Assembly (NCBI RefSeq): GCF_024436415.1
Contig: NZ_JAFMZQ010000001.1
Location: forward strand, 1,178,001 to 1,242,000
Direction: 5' to 3'
DNA: 64,000 nucleotides
Origin: Pedobacter deserti
GTDB lineage: Bacteria; Bacteroidota; Bacteroidia; Sphingobacteriales; Sphingobacteriaceae
Part shown: positions 28,626 through 38,150 of the stretch, piece after piece
Layout of the letters: every line of letters begins with the position of its first letter
How positions within the stretch are numbered: position 1 is the stretch's first letter
Notes under the pieces: generated by a model
Seen by the model: the letters and a program-made list of their open reading frames with translations, nothing else
The model's database searches: none
What the model was told of the DNA's origin: nothing
Made by a program: the position numbers and the translations under genes

Positions 28626-29509
28626 ATGTGCTCTGTTTTAAAGCGTTGAAACATGGCCTTTACATCCAGTTTCATCTTCAGATCTTCATTGTCGAGCAGA
28701 TCCGCATCGTCTACGTATGCGATAAAATCTTCAGGCAGGTATTTGTATAGGCTCCATGCGCCTTGATGATATTCAAGGGCAGTGAGGTTTTCGACCCAGT
28801 CGCCAGAATTCAGATAGCAGACCGAGCCCTGGTCGGTCGCTATTTCCCTGATCTCAGGCTGATGAATATGTCCGCACACCACATAACTGTAACCTTTATC
28901 TATAGCGAGCTCGGCCGCTGTAGTCTCAAAGTCGTTAATGAACTTAACGGCGTCTTTAAAGCTTGCTTTGATCTTTTTAGAGAAGCTCATTTTCTCTCGT
29001 TTTAAAAGGGTAAGCATCCAGTTGGCGAGGCTATTGATGAGGATGAGTGTGTCATACCCGATGGCGCCTAGTTTCGCCAGCCACTTAGAATGCTGCATAG
29101 TCACGTCAAATACATCGCCGTGAAAGAACCAGGCCTTTTTACCATCCAGTTCGAGCACAAGTTTGTCGGTGAGCAGGAAGCTGCCGATACTTAAATCGCT
29201 GAACTTGCGCAGCATCTCATCGTGGTTGCCCGTAAGGTAATATACCGGAACACCCTCCGTGCTAAACTTCATGATCCGGCGGATCACTTTCATATGAGAT
29301 TCGGGAAAGTAAGATTTGCTGAACTGCCAGATGTCGATGATATCTCCGTTGAGGATGAGTGCTTTTGGCTTAATGCTCTTGAGATAGTTGAGCAGTTCTT
29401 TTGCGTGGCAGCCGTACGTTCCAAGGTGTACATCAGAAATTACGGCCAGGTCCACTTCCCTTTTAGGCATATTTGGAGAATAAAATGTGTTCTCCAAATA
29501 TGCGTTCAA
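28622..29509 (-). CDS. LpxH-like UDP-2,3-diacylglucosamine diphosphatase / metallophosphoesterase
   Basis: A 295-aa calcineurin-like phosphoesterase with the full metal-binding set: SDVHLG (Asp26, His28), NGDIID (Asp56), GNHDE (Asn95, His96), FHGDVFD and CGHIHQPEI. In Bacteroidota this long form is usually annotated as the lipid A pathway pyrophosphatase that makes lipid X, replacing LpxH. The substrate is inferred from family, not visible. Convergent with GH1, and followed on the same strand side by the Bax-inhibitor gene upstream. Confidence 0.8.
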   Translation of the reverse strand: MNAYLENTFYSPNMPKREVDLAVISDVHLGTYGCHAKELLNYLKSIKPKALILNGDIIDIWQFSKSYFPESHMKVIRRIMKFSTEGVPVYYLTGNHDEMLRKFSDLSIGSFLLTDKLVLELDGKKAWFFHGDVFDVTMQHSKWLAKLGAIGYDTLILINSLANWMLTLLKREKMSFSKKIKASFKDAVKFINDFETTAAELAIDKGYSYVVCGHIHQPEIREIATDQGSVCYLNSGDWVENLTALEYHQGAWSLYKYLPEDFIAYVDDADLLDNEDLKMKLDVKAMFQRFKTEHI

Positions 29510-29549
29510 GGTTTGAAGTCAGTGTTAACTGACTGTGAATTTTGCGTGA

Positions 29550-30302
29550 TTATCTTCTGTCGCCGAAGATTCTTAACAGATACAAGAAAATGTTAAGGAA
29601 GTCAAGGTAAAGTGACAAAGCACCCATGATGGCCAATTTTTTGGTATCAGCATCTTCCATGCGTGCGCCGCTTTCTTCAAGACCAGCGCCTATACGTTTC
29701 AGTTTCTGAACATCATAGGCAGTCAGCGCTGTAAAGATGGCGATGCCGATGAAAGCCAGGAACAGGCTGAAGCTCTCGCTTTGTATAAAGGCATTTACTA
29801 TGGAGGCAATAATTAAGCCTACCAGACCAATCATTAGAATTGAGCCGAACCTGCTCAGGTCAATGTCCGTCGTATAACCCAAAAATGCCATCAAACCAAA
29901 AATACCCGCTGCGGCTGCAAAACAGCTTACCACAGAACTAGCGGTATAAGCCAGGAGTATGAAACTTAAACTCACACCAGTCAGCGCAGAATACAGCACA
30001 AACACCCCCAAAAGCGCGCCATAAGACAAACGGCTCATTCCGGCACTCATGAGCAATACCAGGCCAAGCGGCGCAAACATGGCTACCCATCCCAGTGCTG
30101 CCATTTTTCCGGTTTCCGGATTGAACATATAAGCAAGCAGTTCAGGTGTATTTGCAAAATAATAGGCAGCGAAAGTCGACAGACTGAGCGCTACAAACAT
30201 CCAGAGGAATACATTGGCAAAGAACTTCTTTGCAACCTTTCCCGTCACATCCTCTACATTGGTGTACTGGGAGGTCCAGTTATAATTGTTGTTATTTTCC
30301 AT
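29550..30302 (-). CDS. Bax inhibitor-1/YccA family membrane protein
   Basis: About 250 aa with seven hydrophobic segments and a C-terminal ALSLYLDFLNIFLYLLRIFG, typical of BI-1/YccA (TMBIM) proteins, which form pH-sensitive calcium leak channels or interact with FtsH. I chose ATG at 30302 (MENNNNYNW) because the 19 residues before it from 30359 are not conserved in character. It lies 64 bp after the 189-aa orphan gene on the minus strand. Confidence 0.85.
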   Translation of the reverse strand: MENNNNYNWTSQYTNVEDVTGKVAKKFFANVFLWMFVALSLSTFAAYYFANTPELLAYMFNPETGKMAALGWVAMFAPLGLVLLMSAGMSRLSYGALLGVFVLYSALTGVSLSFILLAYTASSVVSCFAAAAGIFGLMAFLGYTTDIDLSRFGSILMIGLVGLIIASIVNAFIQSESFSLFLAFIGIAIFTALTAYDVQKLKRIGAGLEESGARMEDADTKKLAIMGALSLYLDFLNIFLYLLRIFGDRR

Positions 30303-30366
30303 GTTTAATAATTTTGATGGTAATATTAGCTTGTTAAAGTTAGTAATACTTTGCCTCAAACAAAAG

Positions 30367-30936
30367 CTATGCCCCGAGTCTTTTTGTCAGGATTTCCTCA
30401 ACTTTTTTGAAAAACTGCAGAGGTTTTAAGGTTCGCCATGCCAAATCGTCAAGCTGTCCCCCAAAATTCAGGTAGTAATCAATGTTGTTGTTCCGGAATT
30501 CGGTAATTACATGTTCCTGGAAATTCACGCCGCTGATCCAGCCATCTTCCACATCCTGAAACCACTCTTCGTAATAACTGTCTTCCGAGGAATGGAAGTT
30601 CAGTACATTTTCGCCGATCAGGATAAACTTGTTGATGCCTTCGTCCATCATCATTTCAATAATTTCACGCTTAAGGAGCATAATGTCATTATTGATGGCA
30701 TCGTTCCATTCGCCAATCAACTCAATGATCGCATACCTTCTGTCGTAATCCACAAACAGGACTTTAATGTACAGGGTATTTGAGCCAAAGTCATCCCATT
30801 GCGGATGGATCAGAAAGTTATAAAGCTGCTTGTCGAAATAAAACTCGGAATATTGGGTATTAAAGAAAGGAGACCTGTCATCTTCCGACGCAATGTAATC
30901 GTCTCTCCACAAGTAAAAAGGTTCTATCTCGTGCAT
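30367..30936 (-). CDS. Conserved hypothetical protein, acidic
   Basis: A 189-aa acidic, aromatic-rich protein (begins MHEIEPFYLWRDDYIASEDD). No catalytic motif, signal peptide or transmembrane segment can be seen. It starts 6 bp after the murQ stop and is followed by the Bax-inhibitor gene, suggesting a murQ-orphan-BI-1 operon. It reads as a genuine gene by codon use and fit between neighbours. Function not recognised. Confidence 0.75.
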   Translation of the reverse strand: MHEIEPFYLWRDDYIASEDDRSPFFNTQYSEFYFDKQLYNFLIHPQWDDFGSNTLYIKVLFVDYDRRYAIIELIGEWNDAINNDIMLLKREIIEMMMDEGINKFILIGENVLNFHSSEDSYYEEWFQDVEDGWISGVNFQEHVITEFRNNNIDYYLNFGGQLDDLAWRTLKPLQFFKKVEEILTKRLGA

Positions 30937-30942
30937 CTGTTT

Positions 30943-31758
30943 TTATAGTTTGGTTTTTTGCGCAGCGGAAATTGCAGCTCTGACGCTGCCGTGTTGCGAG
31001 AGCAGTTCTGCAGCTTCCGTTTCACTGACATTCAACTCCGCCATAATCATCTGTGTACCGCGATCCACCAGCTTATGATTGGTTAACTGCATATCCACCA
31101 TTTTATTGCCCTTAATTCGTCCCAGGCGAATCATCACTGTGGTGCTCAGCATATTCAGAACCATTTTTTGTGCGGTGCCCGACTTCATTCTGGTTGAGCC
31201 CGTAAGAAATTCAGGTCCCACCACCACTTCCACAGGATACTCACAAGCCTGCGCAACCGGGCTATTTGCATTGCAGACAATACAACCGGTAAGGACACCA
31301 TTTTCCCTGGCGGCGTTTAATCCACCGATCACATAAGGCGTAGTGCCCGATGCAGCGAGTCCAACGACACAATCTTTGTCCGAAATATTATAAGCAAGCA
31401 AATCGGCCCAGGCCTGCGTTTCATCATCTTCTGCATTTTCAACGGCCCTGCGTATGGCCGTATCCCCACCTGCAATAATGCCCACAACAAGATCAAATGG
31501 CACGCCGAACGTTGGCGGACATTCAGAAGCATCCACAACACCCAGTCGGCCGCTTGTACCCGCGCCAATGTAAAACAGGCGACCGCCCTGCTGCATCCGC
31601 TCCGCAACTGCGGCAGTAAGACGTTCAATTTGAGGCAGGCATTTTTCAACCTGAAGGGCTACCGACTTGTCTTCATTGTTGATGCCGGTAAGTATTTCGT
31701 GTACCGACATCTGGTCAATATCACGGTAATTTGATTCCTGTTCTGTTGTTCTGATCAT
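30943..31758 (-). CDS. murQ: N-acetylmuramic acid 6-phosphate etherase
   Basis: The 271-aa SIS-domain protein contains GAGTSGRLGVVDASECPPTFG (about residues 65-85) and SGTTPYVIGGL, plus the C-terminal EAAELLSQHGSVRAAI helix, all diagnostic of MurQ. It cleaves the D-lactyl ether of MurNAc-6-phosphate during peptidoglycan recycling. No MurNAc transporter or murK-like kinase is adjacent. It is transcribed divergently from the CtpA-like protease. Confidence 0.95.
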   Translation of the reverse strand: MIRTTEQESNYRDIDQMSVHEILTGINNEDKSVALQVEKCLPQIERLTAAVAERMQQGGRLFYIGAGTSGRLGVVDASECPPTFGVPFDLVVGIIAGGDTAIRRAVENAEDDETQAWADLLAYNISDKDCVVGLAASGTTPYVIGGLNAARENGVLTGCIVCNANSPVAQACEYPVEVVVGPEFLTGSTRMKSGTAQKMVLNMLSTTVMIRLGRIKGNKMVDMQLTNHKLVDRGTQMIMAELNVSETEAAELLSQHGSVRAAISAAQKTKL

Positions 31759-31894
31759 AATAACTTGCGCCGGCTAAAATCGTGATTTTCCTATGAAATG
31801 GGAAATCCCTGCTTTTACTGTCAAAACAAATTAAAATCAGAAAGGTTGATAGTCAGTTTGGTATCTTTATTGCGTAACTTTGTGTATCTTAAAA

Positions 31895-33463
31895 ATGAAA
31901 AAGAGCACTCGCGAAAATGTCTTTGTCGCACTTACTTACTCGGTCACCCTGATCGCAGGTATGTTTCTCGGGTATAAGTTTTTAAAAGACCAGGGCTATA
32001 CTTTTACCAAAGTAACCCAGTATGCTCATAATAATTCTGATAAGGCTGAAGAAATCATGCACATCATCCGCAAAAACTACGTGGATGAGGTAAACCCAGA
32101 TACGCTTACGCACCTGCCTATCGACAGCATGCTGCACAAGCTTGATCCGCACAGCGTGTACCTGCCGCCAACCAAGGCGAGCGAATTTGCCCGGGAAATG
32201 GCTGGAAATTTTGAGGGGATAGGCATTGAATACTATATCTTAAAAGACACCCTTCTGGTCACCAACGTGGTCAAGGGCGGACCGGCATACTTATCCGGGA
32301 TACGGCAGGGTGACAAGATCCTGAAGGTTGATACGTTTGAGGTCAGCGGTAAAGCGCTGCCGCGTGAACAGATGACCGGACGCATAAAAGGGAGAAAAGG
32401 TACAGCTGTAAAGCTAACGCTTTTGCGGCCGGGACTGGCCGAGCCTCTGGTGCTCAACATCAAAAGGAACCGGGTTAGGGTGAGTACCATCGACGCAGCC
32501 TATATGCTGAACAATGAAACCGGATACGTCCGGATAAGCAGGTTTGGCGCCGAGACCGACAAAGACTTTGTCGACGCCATAAAAAGCCTCAAAGCTTCCG
32601 GCATGACCAAGATGGTGCTGGACTTGCGCGACAACGGCGGTGGTTACTTAACTGCGGCGACGGCATTGGCCAACCAGATTTTACACGAGAATGCCCTGAT
32701 TGTATATACAGAAGGAAAGCACGAACCCCGGACAGAGTATATCGCAACAGGCGGAGGGGAGTTCGAAAATGGTAAGCTCGCGGTACTGATCAACGAAAAT
32801 TCCGCCTCGGCAAGTGAGATACTTGCAGGAGCCGTGCAGGACTTAAACCGGGGCGTTATTATCGGTCGCCGTTCTTTCGGAAAGGGCCTTGTGCAGGAGC
32901 AATTTCCTTTTGGAGATGGTTCTGCTTTAAATCTTACCATTGCCAGGTATTACACGCCTTCGGGCCGAAGCATCCAGAAACCTTACAGCAGAGGCTATCA
33001 TGCATATCAGCAGGAACTGAATCGCCGCGTTAGGGATTCGGCCCTTTCAAAGCATTTGAAAGACAGCATCAATGCAAAACGCTTCACAGGCGGGGGCATC
33101 CAGCCCGACATTTATGTGCAGCCTGATACCCTGGGCTTCAACCAGTTCTATGCAGGTCTGGCCGAAAAGAAAGTGCTTTCAGACTTTGTATATGATGTGT
33201 TGTCGGGCAGGTACACGGCAAACTATGTTGAGGAAAACCTGGTAGATTTCAATGTCAGCGAGACCGACTTCAAAGATTTTATCCGCTACGCATTAAAGAG
33301 AGAGGTTATCATAGATCCGAGGCAGCTCGCAGCATCCAAGCCCTTGATCATAAATGATATGAAAGTTCTTTTGGCTAAATATTACCTTGGTTCGGCAGGT
33401 TACTATAAGGCACTAAACCTTAGCGACCCCATCGTAAAACAGGCACTTACCGCACTCGAATAA
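31895..33463 (+). CDS. S41 family C-terminal processing protease
   Basis: About 522 aa. An N-terminal signal anchor (about residues 9-28), a PDZ domain (about 80-165) and an S41 catalytic domain with the nucleophile serine in NENSASASEILAGAVQ and the general-base lysine in RRSFGKGLVQ. The protein probably trims periplasmic or lipoprotein substrates like CtpA/Prc. ATG at 31895 (MKKSTRENV) is preferred; an ATG at 31880 also exists. A TAACTTTG element at 31875-31882 resembles a -7 box, and if real would exclude the earlier start. Confidence 0.92.
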   Translation: MKKSTRENVFVALTYSVTLIAGMFLGYKFLKDQGYTFTKVTQYAHNNSDKAEEIMHIIRKNYVDEVNPDTLTHLPIDSMLHKLDPHSVYLPPTKASEFAREMAGNFEGIGIEYYILKDTLLVTNVVKGGPAYLSGIRQGDKILKVDTFEVSGKALPREQMTGRIKGRKGTAVKLTLLRPGLAEPLVLNIKRNRVRVSTIDAAYMLNNETGYVRISRFGAETDKDFVDAIKSLKASGMTKMVLDLRDNGGGYLTAATALANQILHENALIVYTEGKHEPRTEYIATGGGEFENGKLAVLINENSASASEILAGAVQDLNRGVIIGRRSFGKGLVQEQFPFGDGSALNLTIARYYTPSGRSIQKPYSRGYHAYQQELNRRVRDSALSKHLKDSINAKRFTGGGIQPDIYVQPDTLGFNQFYAGLAEKKVLSDFVYDVLSGRYTANYVEENLVDFNVSETDFKDFIRYALKREVIIDPRQLAASKPLIINDMKVLLAKYYLGSAGYYKALNLSDPIVKQALTALE

Positions 33464-33474
33464 TATCCTGAATG

Positions 33475-34776
33475 CTATTTCTGGCGGAAGTAGATCTGGA
33501 TCGGCACACCGCTGAAATCGAAGTTCTCCCTTAACTTGTTCTCCAGAAACCGCTTATATGGCTCTTTGATATACTGAGGTAGATTGCAGAAGAAAGCAAA
33601 CATCGGAGAACTTGCACTGATCTGGGTGATGTATTTGATCTTGATGTATTTTCCTTTCGTAGCCGGAGGCGGGTATTTCTCGATAATCGGAAGCATAACG
33701 TCATTCAGTTTAGACGTAGGTACCTTCTTGCTTCTATTCTTATATACCTCGAGCGCTGTTTCAATGGCCTGGAAGATACGCTGCTTATTAATTACCGAAG
33801 TAAAGAGTATCGGCACATCAGTAAAGGGCTGCAGCTTCTGCTGAATCTGCTCCTTGAAAACATTGATCGTCTTGCTGTTCTTTTCTACCAGGTCCCATTT
33901 GTTGACCAGGATAACCACACCCTTTTTGTTTTTCTCCGCGAGGTGGAAGATGTTCACGTCCTGCGATTCAAGACCTTCCATAGCATCCACCATCAGAATT
34001 ACCACATCCGCCTCTTCCAGGGCTTTAATGGTTCTCATCACCGAATAGAACTCAATATTTTCCTTAACCTTGGTTTTTTTACGCAAACCAGCGGTATCAA
34101 TGAACATAAACTCATGACCAAACTGGTTGTAATGGATATGGATTGAGTCGCGCGTAGTCCCAGCAATTGGAGTCACAATATTACGGTCTTTCCCAATCAG
34201 CGCGTTGATCAAAGACGATTTCCCTACGTTAGGTCGACCTACTATCGTAATCTTAGGCAGTGAGTTTTCCTCTTCAGGAATATCTTCAAAATGTTCAACC
34301 ACATCATCAAGAAGATCGCCGGTGCCCGAGCCGGTCATTGACGAAATAGGGTAGATCTCACCCAATCCGAAACCGTAAAACACAGAGGCATCATTTTGAA
34401 GCTGTGTATTATCTACTTTATTTACAACAGTGAACACTGGCTTCTTGCTTCTTCTAAGCAGTTGCGCAATTTCATCATCCAGGTCGGTGATGCCGGTTGT
34501 CACGTCCACCATAAACAGCAGCACGGTAGCTTCCTCTATCGCAATAATGACCTGCTCGCGGATAGCCGCTTCAAATACATCTTCCGAATTGGCTACATAA
34601 CCGCCCGTGTCTATCACTGTAAACTGCTTGTTTGTCCATTCCGCCGAGCCATAATGGCGGTCGCGCGTTACGCCGCTGAAATCATCTACAATAGCTTTCC
34701 GGCTTTCGGTGAGGCGATTAAAAAGTGTCGACTTGCCTACGTTGGGTCTTCCTACGATTGCGATAATATTGCTCAT
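33475..34776 (-). CDS. der: Ribosome-associated GTPase Der (EngA)
   Basis: The 433-aa protein has two tandem GTPase domains, each with GRPNVGKS (about residues 8-15 and 180-187), VNKVDN and VNKWDL, followed by a C-terminal KH-like domain, the defining architecture of Der. It acts in 50S subunit assembly. It lies 47 bp after era on the same strand, so two ribosome-assembly GTPases are neighbours. It converges on the S41 protease with an 11-bp gap. Confidence 0.96.
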   Translation of the reverse strand: MSNIIAIVGRPNVGKSTLFNRLTESRKAIVDDFSGVTRDRHYGSAEWTNKQFTVIDTGGYVANSEDVFEAAIREQVIIAIEEATVLLFMVDVTTGITDLDDEIAQLLRRSKKPVFTVVNKVDNTQLQNDASVFYGFGLGEIYPISSMTGSGTGDLLDDVVEHFEDIPEEENSLPKITIVGRPNVGKSSLINALIGKDRNIVTPIAGTTRDSIHIHYNQFGHEFMFIDTAGLRKKTKVKENIEFYSVMRTIKALEEADVVILMVDAMEGLESQDVNIFHLAEKNKKGVVILVNKWDLVEKNSKTINVFKEQIQQKLQPFTDVPILFTSVINKQRIFQAIETALEVYKNRSKKVPTSKLNDVMLPIIEKYPPPATKGKYIKIKYITQISASSPMFAFFCNLPQYIKEPYKRFLENKLRENFDFSGVPIQIYFRQK

Positions 34777-34823
34777 GTTGTACTAGTGAAATGGTTTGAC
34801 AATAGGGGGCGGTAAAGGTAAGG

Positions 34824-35702
34824 TTAATTTTCGTAGCCGAAGCTTTTTAAGTAGTTCTTTTTGCTCCTCCAGTCGGGAACTACCTTCACAAACGTCTCCA
34901 GAAAAACCTTCTGATCAAGAAACTTTTCGATGTCTTTACGCGCTTCCGTGCCCACCTTTTTCAAGCTGGCCCCGCCTTTCCCGATCAGGATATTCTTTTG
35001 AGAGTCGCGTTCAACGATAATCTCAGCACTGATGCGGGTGATCTTTTCCTCTTCTTTAAATGAGGTAACGATAACCTCAGTGCTATAAGGAATCTCCTTT
35101 TGATAGTTATTGAAGATTTTCTCACGGATAATCTCCGATACAAAAAAGCGCTGACTCCGATCAGTCAGATCTTCCTTATCATAATAGGCTTCATGCTCGG
35201 GCAGGTAACTGAGTACAGTTTCCATGATTCCGTTAAGGTTGTAGTTCTCAAGCGCCGAGATCGCAAAAATCTGCCTGGGCTTTAATGTTTCCTGCCAGTG
35301 GCTGATTTTCTCTTCCACCTGCTCCTGTGTAGCCGTATCTATTTTGTTGATCAGTACAATCACCGGAACCTCCGTTTTCGACAATCTCTCGATCACATCG
35401 TTCTCGTCATACTGCTCATTAATGTCGGTCACCAACAAAATTAAGTCAGCATCCGTAAGCGCCCCTTTCACAAAATTCATCATAGAATCCTGCAATTCGT
35501 ACTTAGGTTTTATGATTCCCGGCGTGTCCGAAAACACAATCTGGTATTCCGGTTCGTTCACAATGCCAAGTATACGATGTCTGGTTGTCTGCGCTTTAGG
35601 TGTAATGATAGACAATTTCTCACCAACCAAAGCATTCATTAAGGTCGATTTGCCTGCGTTAGGCTTACCAATGATGCTGACGAAACCTGCTTTATGGGAC
35701 AT
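34824..35702 (-). CDS. era: GTPase Era
   Basis: About 292 aa with a GTPase domain (GKPNAGKSTLMN near residue 11, SDTPGI, INKID) and a C-terminal KH domain (NILIGKGGASLKKVGTEARKDIE), the Era layout. Era binds 16S rRNA and supports 30S maturation. ATG at 35702 (MSHKAGFV) is the canonical start; the frame is open further to 35762 but those 20 residues overlap the tRNA promoter. It is divergent from the tRNA genes. Confidence 0.95.
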   Translation of the reverse strand: MSHKAGFVSIIGKPNAGKSTLMNALVGEKLSIITPKAQTTRHRILGIVNEPEYQIVFSDTPGIIKPKYELQDSMMNFVKGALTDADLILLVTDINEQYDENDVIERLSKTEVPVIVLINKIDTATQEQVEEKISHWQETLKPRQIFAISALENYNLNGIMETVLSYLPEHEAYYDKEDLTDRSQRFFVSEIIREKIFNNYQKEIPYSTEVIVTSFKEEEKITRISAEIIVERDSQKNILIGKGGASLKKVGTEARKDIEKFLDQKVFLETFVKVVPDWRSKKNYLKSFGYEN

Positions 35703-35723
35703 AAAAAGTTTTTTAAAATAAAT

Positions 35724-35754
35724 TTGCAGTGCAAAGAAACGAATTATATCTTTG
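35724..35754 (+). promoter_or_regulatory. Bacteroidota promoter for tRNA-fMet/tRNA-Glu
   Basis: TTG at 35724-35726 and a perfect TATCTTTG (TAnnTTTG) at 35747-35754 are 20 nt apart, fitting the Bacteroidota sigma-A consensus. Transcription would start around 35760, about 50 nt before the initiator tRNA. Confidence 0.6.
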
Positions 35755-35812
35755 CATTCCAATTCGGAAGGAACGTTAAGGATTTAACAAACACCAAAAG
35801 AATTGTATATAG

Positions 35813-35885
<73 letters not shown>

Positions 35886-35927
35886 CCTAAAGGTTCACAG
35901 TTGTAAAGCTGGGGCAATCTTTAAAAA

Positions 35928-35999
35928 GGCCCGTTCGTCTAGGGGTGAGGACGCCAGATTTTCATTCTGGAAACAGGGGTTCGATTCCCCTACGGGCTA
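35928..35999 (+). tRNA. tRNA-Glu (TTC), copy 1
   Basis: A 72-nt cloverleaf with anticodon TTC in loop TTTTCAT, D arm and T arm (TTCGATT) intact. It differs from the second copy at 37758-37829 by one base, G instead of T at 35947 in the D loop. It is probably co-transcribed with the initiator tRNA 42 bp upstream. Confidence 0.95.
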
Positions 36000-36000
36000 C

Positions 36001-36041
36001 AAAAAGGGAAAGAGTTTTAAAAAACTTCTTTCCCTTTTTTT
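36001..36041 (+). terminator. Terminator after tRNA-Glu copy 1
   Basis: An AAAAGGGAAAG / CTTTCCCTTTT stem with a loop of about 15 nt, followed by a T-run, lies directly after the tRNA. It ends the fMet-Glu tRNA transcript. Confidence 0.75.
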
Positions 36042-36199
36042 ATGCCTTTTAATTTCTCTTAGTCACGAGCTGCAATCAGTCACTTATTGTCTGGCTGTTG
36101 TATGTATAACGCAGAAATTTCAGTCTTTGTACGCCCGGGAAAATATAGTTTAAAACGCACTTCTTTATGGTTCTGACCCGCTATATTCGAACAAATTCA

Positions 36200-36955
36200 A
36201 TGAATATGACTACAGAATTTCATCCAGATAATCCTATCGTTAGGCTCTGCATGCAGGGGATGCGTTTAGAGGAGCAGGGAAAACTTGAAGAAGCCGCAGT
36301 TCTTTTCCTTCAGGGCTGGGACGAAGCCACTAATGATTTTGAAAGATTTCTTATCGCCTGGTTTACTGCGCGCGTTCAGTCTAATGTCTCAGACAGAATT
36401 ACGTGGTATGAGAGCGCCCTGGAGCTTGCGGAAAAGGTTGGGGACAACGCGGTTCAAAGTGCATTTCCTTCGCTGCACACCAATTTGTCCAAATGCTATG
36501 AGGAGGTAGGTAATCCAGAAAAAGCAGCAATGCATCAGGAGCTGGCCATTGAGTCTGTAAGCCAGCCTGCCGACAAAGGACCATTTTATCATGGTACTAA
36601 AGCGCAGCTCAATATGGGTGACTTACTGACTCCCGGCCGGGTTTCCAACTACCAGTCAGACTTGCTGATGAATCATATCTACTTCACCGCCCTGCCAAAT
36701 GGGGCAGGCCTGGCGGCGGCACTCGCACCAGGTGAAGGCCCGGAACGCGTGTACATCGTAGAACCTACCGGCAGTTTTGAGGATGATCCCAATGTGACCA
36801 ACCTGAAATTCCCAGGCAACCCCACGCGTTCCTACCGGAGCAGCGAACCGCTGAGGATAATTGGGGAAGCGAATGAATGGCAAAGAACATCACCGGAACA
36901 AGTACAGCGTATTCGCGACAGGTTTGCCGGTAAAAAAGATGACATTATTAATTGA
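36200..36955 (+). CDS. TPR-like domain fused to rifampin ADP-ribosyltransferase (Arr)
   Basis: The C-terminal ~115 residues match Arr: FYHGT near the start with a conserved His (about residue 131), HIYFTALP, YIVEPTGSFEDDPN and FPGNPTRSYRS. The His and the Asp of EDDPN are 65 residues apart, as in mycobacterial Arr-ms. Arr uses NAD+ to ADP-ribosylate the rifampin C23 hydroxyl. The N-terminal ~120 residues are a helical TPR-like module (MRLEEQGKLEEAAVLFLQGW, TNLSKCYEEVGNPEKAAMHQ) known as a separate protein family. ATG at 36200 or 36206 is preferred over 36167. The gene lies between the two tRNA-Glu copies. Confidence 0.8.
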   Translation: MNMTTEFHPDNPIVRLCMQGMRLEEQGKLEEAAVLFLQGWDEATNDFERFLIAWFTARVQSNVSDRITWYESALELAEKVGDNAVQSAFPSLHTNLSKCYEEVGNPEKAAMHQELAIESVSQPADKGPFYHGTKAQLNMGDLLTPGRVSNYQSDLLMNHIYFTALPNGAGLAAALAPGEGPERVYIVEPTGSFEDDPNVTNLKFPGNPTRSYRSSEPLRIIGEANEWQRTSPEQVQRIRDRFAGKKDDIIN

Positions 36956-37018
36956 CGACTGTTTAACCTCTTTTTTTTAGCCCGTTTATTTCCGATCTTT
37001 ATATCAAAGATATCTACT

Positions 37019-37654
37019 ATGAGAGATAACGAAATTATACAAGGTACTCCGGTTTGGGTTTTGAACAGCATCGTTACCGAACTCATGCGTTACGGTTACA
37101 GTATCGCCATGCACGGAGAACTTGCCGACTTGAATGGCATGGTTAACACCGGAAAAGACGAGTTTATGAGAGAGGACTCCGATGAAGTGGAGATCATTTC
37201 CATAGACGACGATCTGGAACTGTTAAGTACGGTGAGCGATCCCGCAGTAAAATTAATTATGTCTGGTATAGAAAAGATCCTGGAATGCAAACGTACGTAT
37301 CTGCTTGTCACCGGAATAGACGAATTTGAACTGCTGGAAGATGAAGACTGCGGCGATGAAGCAGAAGGTATTATGTTTGTCTACAACATCGACCTGGAGT
37401 GCGACGGATCTTACGCAAGTAAGGTCAGAAACCTGAGTACGTTTTACGGACATATCAGTTTCATGATCTACAGTTGTATCGGACGGCTGGAACTTGGTCA
37501 GCTGGATATCTTTGACGAAGGCGAGGCCTTATACTTCGACACTTCACAGGAAAAGCAATTGCAAAATAAATATTCCCAGTTGCTGGCCGACCTCAATCGC
37601 GACCTCATCACCGAGCAGAATGCCATTTGGGATTATGAGGGTACCCTTACTTAA
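37019..37654 (+). CDS. Hypothetical acidic protein
   Basis: A 211-aa strongly acidic protein without signal peptide or membrane segment. The central ~100 residues are rich in Asp/Glu (EVEIISIDDDLELL, FELLEDEDCGDEAEG). No family recognised. It begins 63 bp after the Arr-fusion stop on the same strand, so both genes may form one small unit between the tRNA-Glu copies. Codon use resembles the core genes, so it looks real. Confidence 0.65.
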   Translation: MRDNEIIQGTPVWVLNSIVTELMRYGYSIAMHGELADLNGMVNTGKDEFMREDSDEVEIISIDDDLELLSTVSDPAVKLIMSGIEKILECKRTYLLVTGIDEFELLEDEDCGDEAEGIMFVYNIDLECDGSYASKVRNLSTFYGHISFMIYSCIGRLELGQLDIFDEGEALYFDTSQEKQLQNKYSQLLADLNRDLITEQNAIWDYEGTLT

Positions 37655-37680
37655 ACTTTAAAAGCATTGGAAAAATATTT

Positions 37681-37708
37681 TTGCATTTTCCAAAAAACTC
37701 TATCTTTG
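37681..37708 (+). promoter_or_regulatory. Bacteroidota promoter for tRNA-Glu copy 2
   Basis: TTG at 37681-37683 and TATCTTTG at 37701-37708, 17 nt apart, fit the phylum consensus. Start of transcription would be near 37715, about 43 nt before the tRNA. Confidence 0.6.
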
Positions 37709-37757
37709 CACGCGTTCGGAAATAAGAGGTAGCTTTTACTACGTTCCGAATGATCAT

Positions 37758-37829
37758 GGCCCGTTCGTCTAGGGGTTAGGACGCCAGATTTTCATTCTGG
37801 AAACAGGGGTTCGATTCCCCTACGGGCTA
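37758..37829 (+). tRNA. tRNA-Glu (TTC), copy 2
   Basis: Same 72-nt cloverleaf with anticodon TTC as copy 1, with one base difference (T at 37777 in the D loop). It has its own promoter and terminator. The accessory defence island begins immediately downstream, so its 3' end is the likely integration point of that island. Confidence 0.95.
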
Positions 37830-37831
37830 CT

Positions 37832-37868
37832 TAAGGAAATAACATGTCATGGTTGTTTCCTTTTTTTA
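37832..37868 (+). terminator. Terminator after tRNA-Glu copy 2
   Basis: AAGGAAATAAC pairs imperfectly with GTTGTTTCCTT across a short loop, followed by seven or more T. It lies 3 bp after the tRNA. Confidence 0.7.
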
Positions 37869-38150
37869 TACGCTTAAAACCTATTGGCCACTGCCGCGCT
37901 GTGATTAAGTCAAATAATTCTCAATAATCCTGAATCTACGATTGTCGTTACTGTGTTTTAGCTTGCTTACAATTCCCATTATTTCATAGGCATGTAGGTG
38001 TTATGGCTAAATCTTATCCATTTGACGCACAAATAGTATTTTTCAATGGCCTCTTAATGATTTGCTACTGAACTCTTCCATCATTGCCGATTGAAATTCT
38101 TTGCAGAAAATCTCTCAAAACACATCTATGAACAGATTATTACACTCTCA
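37869..38150. other. AT-rich gap at the left edge of the island
   Basis: About 280 bp between the tRNA-Glu terminator and the first candidate frame. I see no gene, no RNA structure and no clear direct repeat of the tRNA 3' end. Composition is AT-rich, as in the island that follows. Confidence 0.5.
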
